DNA from: Salvelinus alpinus
Taxonomy: Eukaryota > Chordata > Actinopteri > Salmoniformes > Salmonidae
Direction of reading: 5' to 3'
Assembly: GCF_045679555.1 (NCBI RefSeq)
Contig: NC_092094.1
Coordinates: 18,313,905 to 18,377,904 of the forward strand
Length of the DNA stretch: 64,000 nucleotides
A model generated the notes under the pieces. It did no database searches. It was not told where the DNA came from and was given only the letters and a program-made list of their open reading frames with translations. Positions 50,973 through 62,900 of the stretch are shown here, piece by piece. The translations under genes and the position numbers were made by a program. Each line of letters starts with the position of its first letter. The stretch's first letter is position 1.

Positions 50973-52579
50973 CAGTGGGGAGAACAAGTATTTGATACAC
51001 TGCCGATTTTGCAAGTTTTCCTACTTACAAAGCATGTAGAGGTCTGTAATTTTTATCATAGGTACACTTCAACTGTGAGAGACGGAATCTAAAACAAAAA
51101 TCCAGAAAATCACATTGTATAATTTTTAAGTAATTAATTTGCATTTTATTGCATGACATAAGTATTTGATCACCTACCAACCAGTAAGAATTCCGGCTCT
51201 CACAGACCTGTTAGTTTTTCTTTAAGAAGCCCTCCTGTTCTCCACTCATTACCTGTATTAACTGCACCTGTTTGAACTCGTTACCTGTATAAAAGACACC
51301 TGTCCACACACTCAATCAAACAGACTCCAACCTCTCCACAATGGCCAAGACCAGAGAGCTGTGTAAGGACATCAGGGATAAAATTGTAGACCTGCACAAG
51401 GCTGGGATGGGCTACAGGACAATAGGCAAGCAGCTTGGTGAGAAGGCAACAACTGTTGGCGCAATTATTAGAAAATGGAAGAAGTTCAAGATGACGGTCA
51501 ATCATCCTCGGTCTGGGGCTCCATGCAAGATCTCACCTCGTGGGGCATCAATGATCATGAGGAAGGTGAGGGATCAGCCCAGAACTACACGGCAGGACCT
51601 GGTCAATGACCTGAAGAGAGCTGGGACCACAGTCTCAAAGAAAACCATTAGTAACACACTATGCCGTCATGGATTAAAATACTGCAGCGCACGCAAGGTC
51701 CCCCTGCTCAAGCCAGGGCATGTCCAGGCCCGTCTGAAGTTTGCCAATGACCATCTGGATGATCCAGAGGAAGAATGGGAGAAGGTCATGTGGTCTGATG
51801 AGACAAAAATTGAGCTTTTTGGTCTAAACTCCACTCGACGTGTTTGGAGGAAGAAGAAGGATGAGTACAACCCCAAGAACACCATCCCAACCGTGAAGCG
51901 TGGAGGTGGAAACATCATTCTTTGGGGATGCTTTTCTGCAAAGGGGACAGGACGACTGCACCGTATTGAGGGGAGGATGGATGGGGCCATGTATCGCGAG
52001 ATCTTGGCCAACAACCTCCTTCCCTCAGTAAGAGCATTGAAGATGGGTCGTGGCTGGGTCTTCCAGCATGACAACGACCCGAAACACACAGCCAGGGAAA
52101 CTAAGGAGTGGCTCCGTAAGAAGCATCTCAAGGTCCTGGAGTGGCCTAGCCAGTCTCCAGACCTGAACCCAATAGAAAATCTTTGGAGGGAGCTGAAAGT
52201 CCGTATTGCCCAGCGCCAGCACCGAAACCTGAAGGATCTGGAGAAGGTCTGTATGGAGGAGTGGGCCAAAATCCCTGCTGCAGTGTGTGCAAACCTGGTC
52301 AAGAACTACAGGAAACGTTTGATCTGTGTATTTGCAAACAGAGGTTTCTGTACCAAATATTAAGATCTGCTTTTCTGATGTATCAAATACTTATGTCATG
52401 CAATAAAATGCAAATTAATTACTTAAAAATTATACAATGTGATTTTCTGGATTTTTGTTTTAGATTCCGTCTCTCACAGTTGAAGTGTACCTATGATAAA
52501 AATTACAGACCTCTACATGCGTTGTAAGTAGGAAAACCTGCAAAATCGGCAGTGTATCAAATACTTGTTCTCCCCACTG
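50973..52579 (+). mobile_element. apparently intact Tc1-like transposon
   Basis: TA sites flank the element (50971-50972 and 52580-52581). The terminal inverted repeats are about 200 bp each (50971-51170 and 52382-52581) and differ at only two positions by eye. They start TACAGTGGGGAGAACAAG. The single gene between them is open throughout. Removing the element restores an open hAT frame, so insertion was precise. Confidence 0.93.
51341..52363 (+). CDS. Tc1-like transposase, full length, DD34E
   Basis: An uninterrupted 340-residue frame, the usual length for a Tc1 transposase. The N-terminus is a paired-like DNA-binding domain: a first helix-turn-helix (residues about 8-50, [20 protein letters not shown]) and a second one (about 75-112) separated by a [10 protein letters not shown] linker. 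The catalytic triad is D153 (in [11 protein letters not shown]), D244 (in FQHDNDPKH) and E279 (in [11 protein letters not shown]), with 34 residues between the last two. A GGG box (residues 188-190) and a basic C-terminus follow. The role is cut-and-paste transposition at TA sites, in the nucleus, by binding the flanking inverted repeats. No stop, frameshift or catalytic change is visible. Start ATG is at the conserved MAKT position. Confidence 0.93.
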   Translation: MAKTRELCKDIRDKIVDLHKAGMGYRTIGKQLGEKATTVGAIIRKWKKFKMTVNHPRSGAPCKISPRGASMIMRKVRDQPRTTRQDLVNDLKRAGTTVSKKTISNTLCRHGLKYCSARKVPLLKPGHVQARLKFANDHLDDPEEEWEKVMWSDETKIELFGLNSTRRVWRKKKDEYNPKNTIPTVKRGGGNIILWGCFSAKGTGRLHRIEGRMDGAMYREILANNLLPSVRALKMGRGWVFQHDNDPKHTARETKEWLRKKHLKVLEWPSQSPDLNPIENLWRELKVRIAQRQHRNLKDLEKVCMEEWAKIPAAVCANLVKNYRKRLICVFANRGFCTKY

Positions 52580-54364
52580 TAGGTTTCAGGCTGTTTACCA
52601 GTCTCTCCCAAAATACATCATCCAGGAGGATCCTCTTGACGGGGCTGTCCATGTCCACAGACTGTGATATGGCCATTTCTTGGAGAGACTCCTTCCCCTC
52701 CAGGAGACTGTCAAACATGATGACAACACCACCCCAACGAGTGTTGCTGGGCAGCTTCAATGTGGTGCTCTTATTCTTCTCACTTTGCTTGGTGAGGTAG
52801 ATTGCTGCTATAACTTGATGACCCTTCACATACCTAACCATTTCCTTGGCTCTCTTGTAGAGTGTATCCATTGTTTTCAGTGCCATGATGTCCTTGAGGA
52901 GCAGATTCAATGCATGAGCAGCACAGCCAATGGGTGTGATGTGAGGGTAGGACTCCTACACTTTAGACAAGAAGCCTTCATGTTCGCAGCGTTGTCTGTC
53001 ACCAGTGCAAATACCTTCTGTGGTCCAAGGTCACTGATGACTGCCTTCAGCTCATCTGCAATGTAGAGACCAGTGTGTCTGTTGTCCCTTGTGTCTGTGC
53101 TCTTGTAGAATACTGGTTGAGGAGTGGAGATGATATAGTTAATTATTCCTTGCCCACGAACCTTCGACCACCCATCAGAGTTGATTGCAATACAGTCTGC
53201 TTTCTCTATAATTTGCTTGACCTTCACTTGAACTCTGTTGAACTCTGCATCCAGCAAATTAGTAGATAAAGTATGTCTGGTTGGAGGGGTGTATGCTGGG
53301 TGAAGAACATTCAGAAACCTTGTCCAATACTTGGAAGCATCAGAGATGAACCAGCTGCATACACAGCTCGAGCAAGACATTCATCAGCATTTCTCTGACT
53401 ACGTTCCTCCATTGAGTCAAAAAAACTTCTGATTCTAGGAGGACCTTGAGCTGTTCCTATCGATAAGGTGTCTGATTAATAATTTTCACCTCGAATAGAA
53501 GTAGAGGGACTTTTGTCAGAGGTTGCTTGTTGTGAGTGCTGAGGGAACGTTATGCACTTGGCCAGATAATTCTGCATCTTTGTTGCATTCTTCACATATG
53601 ATTTGGCACAGTATTTGCAAATGTACACAGCTTTTCCTTCTATAGTAGCTGCAGTTATGTCCCCACACATCAGATAGTGACTGTGGCATTTTCCTGTAAT
53701 GATTAGGAAAAAATGAGTTTAAAAAAAACAAATACAATTCCATGTACAGATAAATAGTTAAGCAGTTAGATTAAACAACTCCTTTTGTAAGATAAATGTT
53801 TTAAAATGAAACATGTATGGGAACAGGTGAATTAACACTCCTCAGTTAGCAGGCTCAAGCAAGCTAAAACAAACTAGCAGAAATTGTTAACAAGTTATAA
53901 ATGATTTAAACACACTGCTGTAGGCTACTATTTACTAGTTAACAAAAAATAATGTAAGTCATATAAAATATATTCACCCCACCCAGTATTGTAATCAAAA
54001 CTTACCAGAAAACATGTAGTCCTTGGTTCACACAGTGTAGTAGTGTGGGCTCAATAGCATCTCATTAGTGTGCAAGATCTTGAGAATCAGCTGTACATGT
54101 GATGGAAGAGTGCACTGCACATGTAATGGAGAAATGCACTGTGCATGCAGAGGGTTGCAATTCCATTGAATTGGGGATAGTTTAAACAAAGTATGCCACA
54201 AGACCTAGAATTGCCTTATGTGTATCCCACAAAAAAGGTTCACTGTTATAAGCGAACTTTTTTTTAATGAATTTAATCAAAATTCCCGGGCTTAACTTCC
54301 CATTGAAAATTTTCGGGGAAATTCTGGAAATGTACCGGAAAGTTTCCGACCCTTTGCAACCCTA

Positions 54365-55189
54365 AATACTTCTATAGGCTACTGTATCTATCATTAGTTC
54401 ATGTCATTACACAGCATACAAGTCATTCATGATTTGAAATGCAATTTAAGCATTTTAGTTTTAAAATAACAAAGCGACCAGTTTAAACAATAAATAGCCC
54501 TAAATCGTTCTATTTCGGAAAATTGCATTAATGAATGAATGCGACTGTTTTTAGTCTTTGCTGTAATAAAGGCTTTACAAAAAAATAAGAAGTTACAACA
54601 GACTCTCTGGTAAAAATTATATTGTAAAAAATGTACATACACATTATAAATAATAGAACCGGTTTGGCACACACAATATGCACGCAGCGCTTGCTCCTTT
54701 TTCTTGATCTTCAGTTTTTTCCACTAGTCAAATTTATTCCACGCATCTGACTTCACCTTTACCTCCTGAGCAACCAGTAAACATTTCTCCATTTCGAGTT
54801 TATTTGTCACATCCTCTGCATTCATTTTGCTGTCACATGTTTTACGTGTTCAGAGTTTTGTTATAACCAATTTATTGATTTGATTATGATATGCTATTGG
54901 CCTAGGTCCTATTGGCCTCTTGCATGCAATGTGTTCAGGTGTCACATAAAGAGCGCAAGGGTAGGGTTGAGGGAACAAGGCATTTTTTTTACTAAACAAA
55001 TTAGGGATTTCAGTAACAACTTTTCAGTCAAATGGCAGAAATTGTGTTTTGTTTTTTAATGTATTTGCACCAAAGAAAACAAGTGATAAACAGCAATATA
55101 GATACAAGTAAAAAAAACAACAACTGTTAAAACAAATAACACAACCTACTAATTATAAATGTATGAATTCATTTATCAGTAATCACACA
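54365..55189 (+). other. bmal1 intron, nothing recognised
   Basis: AT-rich sequence with no gene or repeat that I can name. The last part may be the 3' UTR of the minus-strand LINE that follows. Confidence 0.35.
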
Positions 55190-58015
55190 AAAAAAACTGT
55201 GAGAGAGTTAGGCTATATGGAGGAGATTACTGAATAGTTTGGTTCATCAGGCTGAGCCCCAGTTTTCACTTGAAGTTATTGAGGGATGATGATGATGATG
55301 ATTTGGCAATGTGAAGATAAGAATTCCAGAGTATGGTACCTCTATCTGATAGAGAATTCTCTATTTGAGGTTCGGCAGTGGGGAGGGTGAGGGTTATTGC
55401 AGTGTCTTGTGTTATATAAATAGATTTCAGAATTAATCTGGAAGAATCCATTGAAGGGTTTAGGTAAACTGTCTGGGATGTATTTGTAGTTCAAAGTGCA
55501 TAATTGGTGTACGTTAATGTCGGAAATAGACAAGATATTGAGTTTCTTAACTTTTACTTGGTACTCATCCCGGATCCGGGAGCACCCTCATCAGTAAAAA
55601 AGCTGACTAGCATAGCCTAGCATAGCACCACAAGTAAATACTAGCATCTAAATATCATGAAATCACAAGTCCAAGACACCAGATGAAAGATACACATCTT
55701 GTGAATCCAGCCATCATTTCTGATTTTTAAAATGTTTTACAGGGAAGACACTATGTATTTCTATTAGCTAACCACAATAGCAAAAGACACAACTTTTTTT
55801 CCCCACCATTTTTTTACTGCATAGGTAGCTATCACAAATTCGACCAAATAAAGATATAAATAGTCACTAACCAAGAAACAACTTCATCAGATGACAGTCT
55901 GATAACATATTTATTGTATAGCATATGTTTTGTTCGAAAAATGTGCATATTTCAGGTATAAATCATAGTTTTACATTGCAGCCACCATCACAACTCTCAC
56001 CAAAGCAACTAGAATAACTACATAGAGCAACGTGAATTAACTAAATACTCATCATAAAACATTTATGAAAAATACACAGTGTACAGCAAATGAAAGACAA
56101 AGATCTTGTGAATCCAGCCAATATTTCAGATTTTTTAAGTGTTTTACAGCGAAAACACAATATAGCATTATATTAGCTTACTACAATAGCCTACCACACA
56201 GCCGCATTGATTCAAGCCAACAGTAGCGATAACGAATAAACCAGCAAAAGATATAAAATTATTCACTAACCTTCTCAAACTTCTTCAGATGACAGTCCTA
56301 TAACATCAAATTACACAATACATATATGGTTTGTTCGAAAATGTGCATATTTAGCGGCACAAATCGTGGTTATACAATATGAATAGTAGCCAAAATGTCG
56401 GGAGAAATCTTGGGAGAGGCACCTAATCTAATCAATAACTAATCATAAACTTGACAAAAAAATACAGGTTGGACAGCAAATGAAAGATACATTAGTTCTT
56501 AATGCAACCGCTGTGTTAGATTTTTTTAAATTAACGTTACTACGACATACAGCGTGCGTTAAAGCGAGACCGCACCGAAATTAATGGCGGAATAATAGTT
56601 TAACATTCTTCAACAGAACAACGAATTAACATCATAAATAGTTCTTACTATTTGATGAGCTTCCATCAGAATCTTGTGCAAGTTGTCCTTTGTCCAGAAT
56701 AATCGTTGCTCGGTTGTAGATTGTCGTCTTCAACTTTGGAATTAGCAGCAAACATTAGCCATGTGGCGAAGACTTGTCCAACTCACCATAACGCAGCACA
56801 AATAAAATACAGAAAATCGCAATATACTGATATAAACTGATATAACTCGGTTTAAAATAACTACATTATGATGTTTTTAACACCTATATCGAATAAAATC
56901 AGAGCCGGATATATCTAACGCCTATAACGAGAGCTTTTCAGAATGCAATCCTGAGGTCTCTTGCGTCATGACGAACGTTGAAAAGACTGCACACCCGGTT
57001 CCAAGAGCTTTTGTACGGCCTCAGATCTACCTAGACACCCCATTCCAATTCTCACTGCTTACTGACATCTAGGGGAAGGCGTATGCAGTGCATGTCGACC
57101 CATAGATTACATGCAAATTAATAAACTGACCCTGGAACAGAGTGCCCGATTTCAGATTTCTCACTTCCTGACAGGAAGTTTGCTGCAAAATGAGTTCTGT
57201 TTTACTCACAGATATAATTCAAACGGTTTTAGAAACTAGAGAGTGTTTTCTATCCAATAGTAATAATAATATGCATATTGTACGAGCAAGAATTGAGTAC
57301 GAGGCAGTTTAATTTGGGAACGTTTTTTTACAAAGTCGAAATGGCGCCCCCCTATTGAGAAAAGGCTAAACAAAGGTGCAGATGGAGATAGGTAATATGA
57401 GGAGTTGGCTAGTCTTGCAAATGTATTTTGTATGTTGAGTATTTTGGGTATATTAAGCTATAGTATAGAGTTAGGAAGTAAGCCTGATGAACCAAACCAC
57501 TAATCTTTCTGATAATACCAACCGATTTAATATCACTTTGCTGCAGACAAAACATGTTTTTTTTCAGGATAACTTTTCATCAATTAGAACTCTGAGGAAT
57601 CTGGTGGATGTGACTTGTTCCATTTCATTCCAACCAATTGACTTTTGCTTTTTTTAGTGAATACAATAAAGTAGGATAATATATATGATTTTTTTTTACA
57701 TTTTAAAGATATCTGGAACCATTCAGAAAATTTGGCCATGCCTGAGATGGCTTCATTAATTAGTGAATGAAAATTATTGTGTGATAAAATCTAATTGGTA
57801 TCATCAGCAAAGAGAATGGGAAAACACAGCAGCAAGGTCATTGATATAGATTAGGAATAACAAAGGTCCTATTATCCAACCCTGTGGCACGCCCACAGGA
57901 TATCTTGACCCTGGTGGTTGCACAGCCGTTTGCATTAACAAATTGATTGGTGGAAAGAACAGATGACTCGGCCCTAGTGTTTATGCAACAAATGTTTATG
58001 CAACAAATGTTAGTG
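55190..58015 (-). mobile_element. decayed LINE on the minus strand, interrupted by a 1.8-kb repeat
   Basis: The RT segment at about 57990-57830 encodes VGVPQGWIIGPLLFLIYIND; the C-terminal segment at 55533-55266 encodes SISDINVHQLCTLNYKYIPD and LYNTRHCNNPHPPHCRTSNR. The two belong to one element, separated by the block 55550-57365. Stops occur after the RT box, so it is dead. Confidence 0.72.
55550..57365. repeat. interspersed repeat with three internal subunits of about 400 bp
   Basis: It begins near ctcatcccggatccgggagc and ends near atggcgcccccctattgag. The phrase around gatcttgtgaatccagcca recurs at about 55697 and 56102, with a weaker third unit from about 56476 (caaatgaaagatacatt); the phrase cttcatcagatgacagt at about 55881 recurs at about 56283. 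No coding capacity was seen. It interrupts the LINE. Confidence 0.7.
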
Positions 58016-59568
58016 CATCAATTCGTTCTCTAATCAAACCGAATTGCAGAGTCGTTTCAAACTAAAACATATTGGAGCCCATGTATCCAGATGCGTATCG
58101 AATTGTCCTGCAAGGGAAAGATGCACATCCCTAATGAAAAGCGTATACTAAAATATGAAAATACTACGTCTCAATTGAAAGCTATCTTACCTCTGTTTAA
58201 TGTCCTGGGGATTCGAAAAGAAAGATGACGAGTCCAAATGGGAATGAGCCTGTCGGGTAGCCTTCATTCTCGCACAGCGTCCAGCCTAGCTAACACAATG
58301 CTGTGCATTTTTCCTTATGTTTTACCACTCTTTTCCTCTGGACTCCATTGATTTAGTCACCCTAATTTTGGCCATCCTACAAGGGTAAAAATTCCAGTTA
58401 CTTTTGAAAGGATTATGATAGACATGAAGTTTGGACCATTGGTTTTCTTTGAGGATTAGCTATCTACACATTTAACACTATTTTACCCATTGGTCAAAAG
58501 ATGTGTTTTTGATTGGACACCCTACTCAATATAAGAGGCTTGGAACTCACTGCCCAACAAGACTCATTCTTACTTAGATAACCTGACTGACAGGGATGAG
58601 AAGATTGCACACTGTCCTTAAGATACACTTGAACTTGACATGAGGCAGCCTAGTATGTATATAGGTAGGCTAATAGACGGATTGGTTGTTTTAGCAACAA
58701 AACCGATGCGTGCGCAGCTGTGGCAAAACAGACAGGGTTGGCTTAGATTTTTCACAACATGTAAACTATATTTAATATCCAATGTTGATTGAAAACATAA
58801 ATACGTTTGCATAATAAGCATTTGTTGTCTCTCAAATATGTCATTAGTTTGTTAGCTAGCTAGTGAGTATTTGCCATATTAGCATTGACATGAAATCAGT
58901 CAAAACACCTCAAAACAAGACATGGTAACAAGATGAAATTAGCTGAATCGAGTCACTTGCAATACCCCACATAGAGGTTTCTTGTCATTGTTGGTAGCTA
59001 CTTGGCGATCCAGAATCACAACTCATAGACTTCTGCCTCATTGATGCGTGCACAGCATTTTCGTGACGTTGTCAGCAAACCCATCTATAACCCTGGCCTG
59101 TGGCTGGGCTTCTGTCTGCTCTTTACTGACTTAGCACTTTGATGGTAGAGTTGCGTAAGTGCCACTGATGTATTGAAAAATGCCAGTTGGGCGAGGTATG
59201 GTATGATGTGCATTTGACGCAGTATGACCCATTTTTAAGGCCCCTGTTTGATAATGAGGCGACACTGCATTTTTTTGATGCAGTGAGACAATTGTCCTTC
59301 CTGTCCATTCCTATTCCTTCAAGATCAATTAGTAATCCAGACATGTCCGAAATGGCATGTTTTCCCTGAGGTATCCTGGCAACCAGTCTAGTCTCTAGCA
59401 GACCCCATAATCATGTGGGTGGGGCAAGTGCACAGTGTGAAATTCCCACTCTGTCATGATTCTCACAAGGAGAACAAACTTGACTTAATTGTGTTTTTGT
59501 GAAGAAATTAAATGTCCAAAGATTCAGTGTTCTGATTTTAAATGAACGTAATACATTTTCCCCTCCAG
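58016..59568 (+). other. bmal1 intron, little recognised
   Basis: A hAT-like terminus (gatgcacatcccta, 58120-58133) is the only repeat mark. No exon is supported up to the acceptor at 59568. Confidence 0.4.
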
Positions 59569-59626
59569 AGCAGAGCAATTGCAAATGGATGGAAGGAAAT
59601 TCCAGAAGCTGTAATGAACATTTGTG
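59569..59626 (+). other. bmal1: bmal1 exon with uORFs and an in-frame upstream ATG
   Basis: Acceptor cattttcccctccag, donor GTGAGT from 59627. Spliced to 59774, it supplies a short uORF (ATG at 59586, nine codons) and an ATG at 59614 that reads NICDYL into the main start, adding seven residues. This exon is annotated as 5' leader, because the conserved MADQRM start lies in the next exon. Confidence 0.6.
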
Positions 59627-59773
59627 GTGAGTAAGACTCATTTTGTGCCTTGCTTTCTCAGGAATTTTTCCTGAATACATTTGAATGATCCTTTCTCCAA
59701 ATAGGTCAAAGTACAAAGTAAACTGTACAGCTTGAGATTTACAGTCTAGCTCTAATTCATGTTTCTGTTTCAG

Positions 59774-59921
59774 ATTATCTAATGGCAGACCAAAGAATGG
59801 ACATTACCTCTACGATGAATGAGTTCATGTCCCCCAGCTCCACCGAGCTGATCAGCAGCTCCATCAACACCCAAGGCATGGACTACACCCGCAAGAGGAA
59901 GGGCAGCACCTCCGACTACCA
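59774..59921 (+). CDS. bmal1: bmal1 first main coding exon
   Basis: Acceptor tatttctgtttcag-like (gtttctgtttcag) before 59774; ATG at 59782; donor CA|GTAAGC. It encodes residues 1-47 up to GSTSDYQ, including the RKRK nuclear signal. Confidence 0.95.
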
Positions 59922-62900
59922 GTAAGCACCTACCGTAACCATCGTCAAATCATTGTGGCCTTGCACTCAGTCACCTTAGTCTCCCACCAGTCAGTGCTGA
60001 AGATGATGGGTTCACTGAGTTCTACATTTAAGATGTAGTAATTAACGCTCCGACTTTGCTAGCCTTAGATAGTTATGGGGAAATTTGCACATCCATTAAT
60101 AACCTTAAAAAAAATGGTATTGTGCTATATTGACTCATTTGTAAGTCTACACAGTAATTTTCCTGCCATCTGTTACTGATCCACAGTCATCTGACAACAG
60201 AATGATTTATGCGTTATTTTGTTTCTTTACAGAATTGATGGATTTTCTTTCGAGTAAGTATGAAACAGTGTCTAATATTTTACCTTTGTCTGTTAGGCTT
60301 ACCTTCTTTTTTTGAGGGGGGACACTGAATAGTGTAGTGCAAATGGATAGTAGGAAACTGTTAAACATTATTCGTAATCTAATGTGGTTCAGTAAAACTA
60401 ATGGCATCTGATTATCTTCCACAGCGAGAGCAGTATGGATACAGACAAGGATAAGCTTAGGTAAGAGTTTTGGCAGCAAAAAGCATGAATTACAGTATAA
60501 AGAAAAGCTTAGTTTTGCCATGTTATTGGTTATAAATTGTACAGGGGAGACAGATGTTGGGTTAAGATAGTGGTTTCACTGCAAAATTGAGTAGGTGTTA
60601 AATCTATTTTCATAAGATTTGCATGGTGAGACAATGGTAACATTGTGGAGGGTTATATACACTGTGTACAAAACATTAGAAACACCTTCCTAATATTGAG
60701 TTGCATCTCCTTTTACTCTCAGAACAGCCTCAGTTTGTCGGGTCAGGGACTCTACAAGGTTTTTAAATGTTTATTTAACTAGGCAAGTCAGTTAAGAACA
60801 AATTCTTATTTTACCCCGGTCAAACCCTCCCTTAACCCAGATGATGCTGGGCCAATTGTGCGCCACCCTTTGGGACTCCCGATCACGGCCGGTTGTCATA
60901 CAGCCTGGGATCGAACCAGGGTCTGTTGTGAAGCCTCTAGCACTGAGATGCAGTGCCTTAAACAGCTGCGCCACTCGAGATAGGTGTCAAGCGTTCCACA
61001 GGGATGCTGGCCCATGTTGACGCCAATGCTTCCCACAGTTGTCTTTGGCTGGATGTCCTTTGGGTGGTGGACCATTCTTGATACACACAGGGAACTGTTG
61101 AGCATGAAAAACCCAGCAGCTTTGCAGTCCTTGACACACTCAAACCGGTGCACTTTGTACCTACTACCATACTGTACCCTGTTCAAAGGCACTTAAATCT
61201 TTTGTCTGGCCCATTCCCCTTCTGAATGGCACACACACAATCCATGTGTCAATTGTCTCGAGGCTTAAAAATCCTTCTTTAACCTGTCTCCTCCCCTTCA
61301 TCTACACTGATTTGAAGTGGATTTAACAAGTGACATCAATAAGGGATCATAGCTTTCACCTGGTCATTATGTCATGGAAAAAGCAGGTGTTCGTAATGTT
61401 TTGTACAATCCACTCAGTGTATGTACCATTACATAACCTGTGTGGAACAGTGGCGAAGTGAAACGTTTTCTACTAAAACGTCTCTCCTTTTTTCCCTTCT
61501 TCCAGGGATTGTGGTGATCATCAGGGGCGGATCAAAAATGCCAGGTACCCAGACTCATTCCCGATTCCTAATGTTTCACTTAAAAGTCTCTGTCGGCAAT
61601 GAATATGCATAGTGTTTCCACTGACCTGGCACGTGGTTAAACTCCAGGATAAAATATATTCTAATCTCTCTTTCCAGGGTGAATTAAATGCTCCTTTTTA
61701 ATTAGACAGAGAAATCCTTGTGTCCCATCGATGAATAGGCACTTTATATAGTCTATAGATTGTACTGTGTAACAGAAGTACTGGGAGTTGTTCTAACAGT
61801 TTGCTTCATGCTACTCTGCCAATAGGGAGGCACACAGTCAGATTGAGAAGAGGCGCAGAGACAAGATGAACAGCTTTATAGACGAGCTGGCGGCGCTAGT
61901 GCCTACTTGCAACGCTATGTCCCGCAAGCTGGACAAACTCACAGTCCTACGCATGGCTGTCCAGCATATGAAGACATTACGAGGTGAGATACAGACAAAG
62001 CGACTGCAGGCAAATTATCATTGGACATCATAGAGATTGTAACTTGATCATTAAATAATTAAAATACCACTTTTTCTGTTTCTGTACAGGCGCAGCGAAC
62101 CCATACACAGAGGCGAACTACAAGCCGTCTTTCCTGTCCGATGATGAATTGAAACACTTAATATTGAGGGTAGGTTCAAGCACTCGCCTGGTTCACCAAC
62201 TACTTCTCTGATCGAGTTCAGTGTGTCAAATCGGAGGGTCTGTTGTCCGGGCCTCTGGCAGTCTCTATGGGGGTGCCACAGGGTTCAATTCTTGGACCGA
62301 CTCTCTTCTCTGTATACATCAATGATGTCGCTCTTGCTGCTGGTGATTCTCTGATCCACCTCTACGCAGACGACACTATTCTGTATACTTCTGGCCCTTC
62401 TTTTGACACTGTGTTAACAACCCTCCAGGCGAGCTTCAATGCCATACAACTCTCCTTCCGTGGCCTCCAATTGCTCTTAAATACAAGTAAAACTAAATGC
62501 ATGCTCTTCAACCGATCGCTGCCTGCACCTGCCCGCCTGTCCAACATCACTACTCTGGACGGCTCTGACTTAGAATATGTGGACAACTACAAATACCTAG
62601 GTGTCTGGTTAGACTGTAAACTCTCCTTCCAGACTCCTTCCAGACAATCCAAAGTTAAATCTAGAATTGGCTTCCTATTCCGCAACAAAGCATCCTTCAC
62701 TCATGCTGCCAAACATACCCTTGTAAAACTGACCATCCTACCAATCCTCGACTTCGGTGATGTCATTTACAAAATAGCCTCCAAAACCCTACTCATTAAA
62801 TTGGATGCAGTCTATCACAGTGCCATCCGTTTTGTCACCAAAGCCCCATATACTACCCACCACTGCGACCTGTACACTCTCGTTGGCTGGCCCTCGCTTC

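Larger units (their letters stand above)
49896..54364 (-). mobile_element. hAT transposon with BED finger, interrupted by Tc1
   Basis: The ends are TAGGGTTGCA in inverted orientation. The minus-strand transposase runs from a BED-type zinc finger (53670; ICKYCAKSYVKNATKMQ, where the expected His after NQ-type spacing reads Tyr) through INSDGWSKVRGQGIINYI and VTDNAANMKASCLKC (about 53180-52950), then LPSNTRWGGVVIMFDSLLEG (about 52740), to NSLKPIAVAIAQIEGD, which joins across the Tc1, and an acidic C-terminus near 50300. Frameshifts are present. No 8-bp duplication is evident at the ends. It lies in a bmal1 5' intron. Confidence 0.8.

Noticed and set aside
36423..58133. A single giant hAT bounded by tagggatgcacgata at 36423 and gatgcacatcccta at 58120
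   Set aside because: The flanking 8-mers do not match, and the interval contains bmal1 exon 46006 and many unrelated elements. Two separate fragments are more likely.
60900..60981. tRNA gene suggested by A and B boxes
   Set aside because: The boxes belong to a SINE with a LINE-type tail; no cloverleaf or discriminator of a functional tRNA was found. The same holds for 43722-43862.
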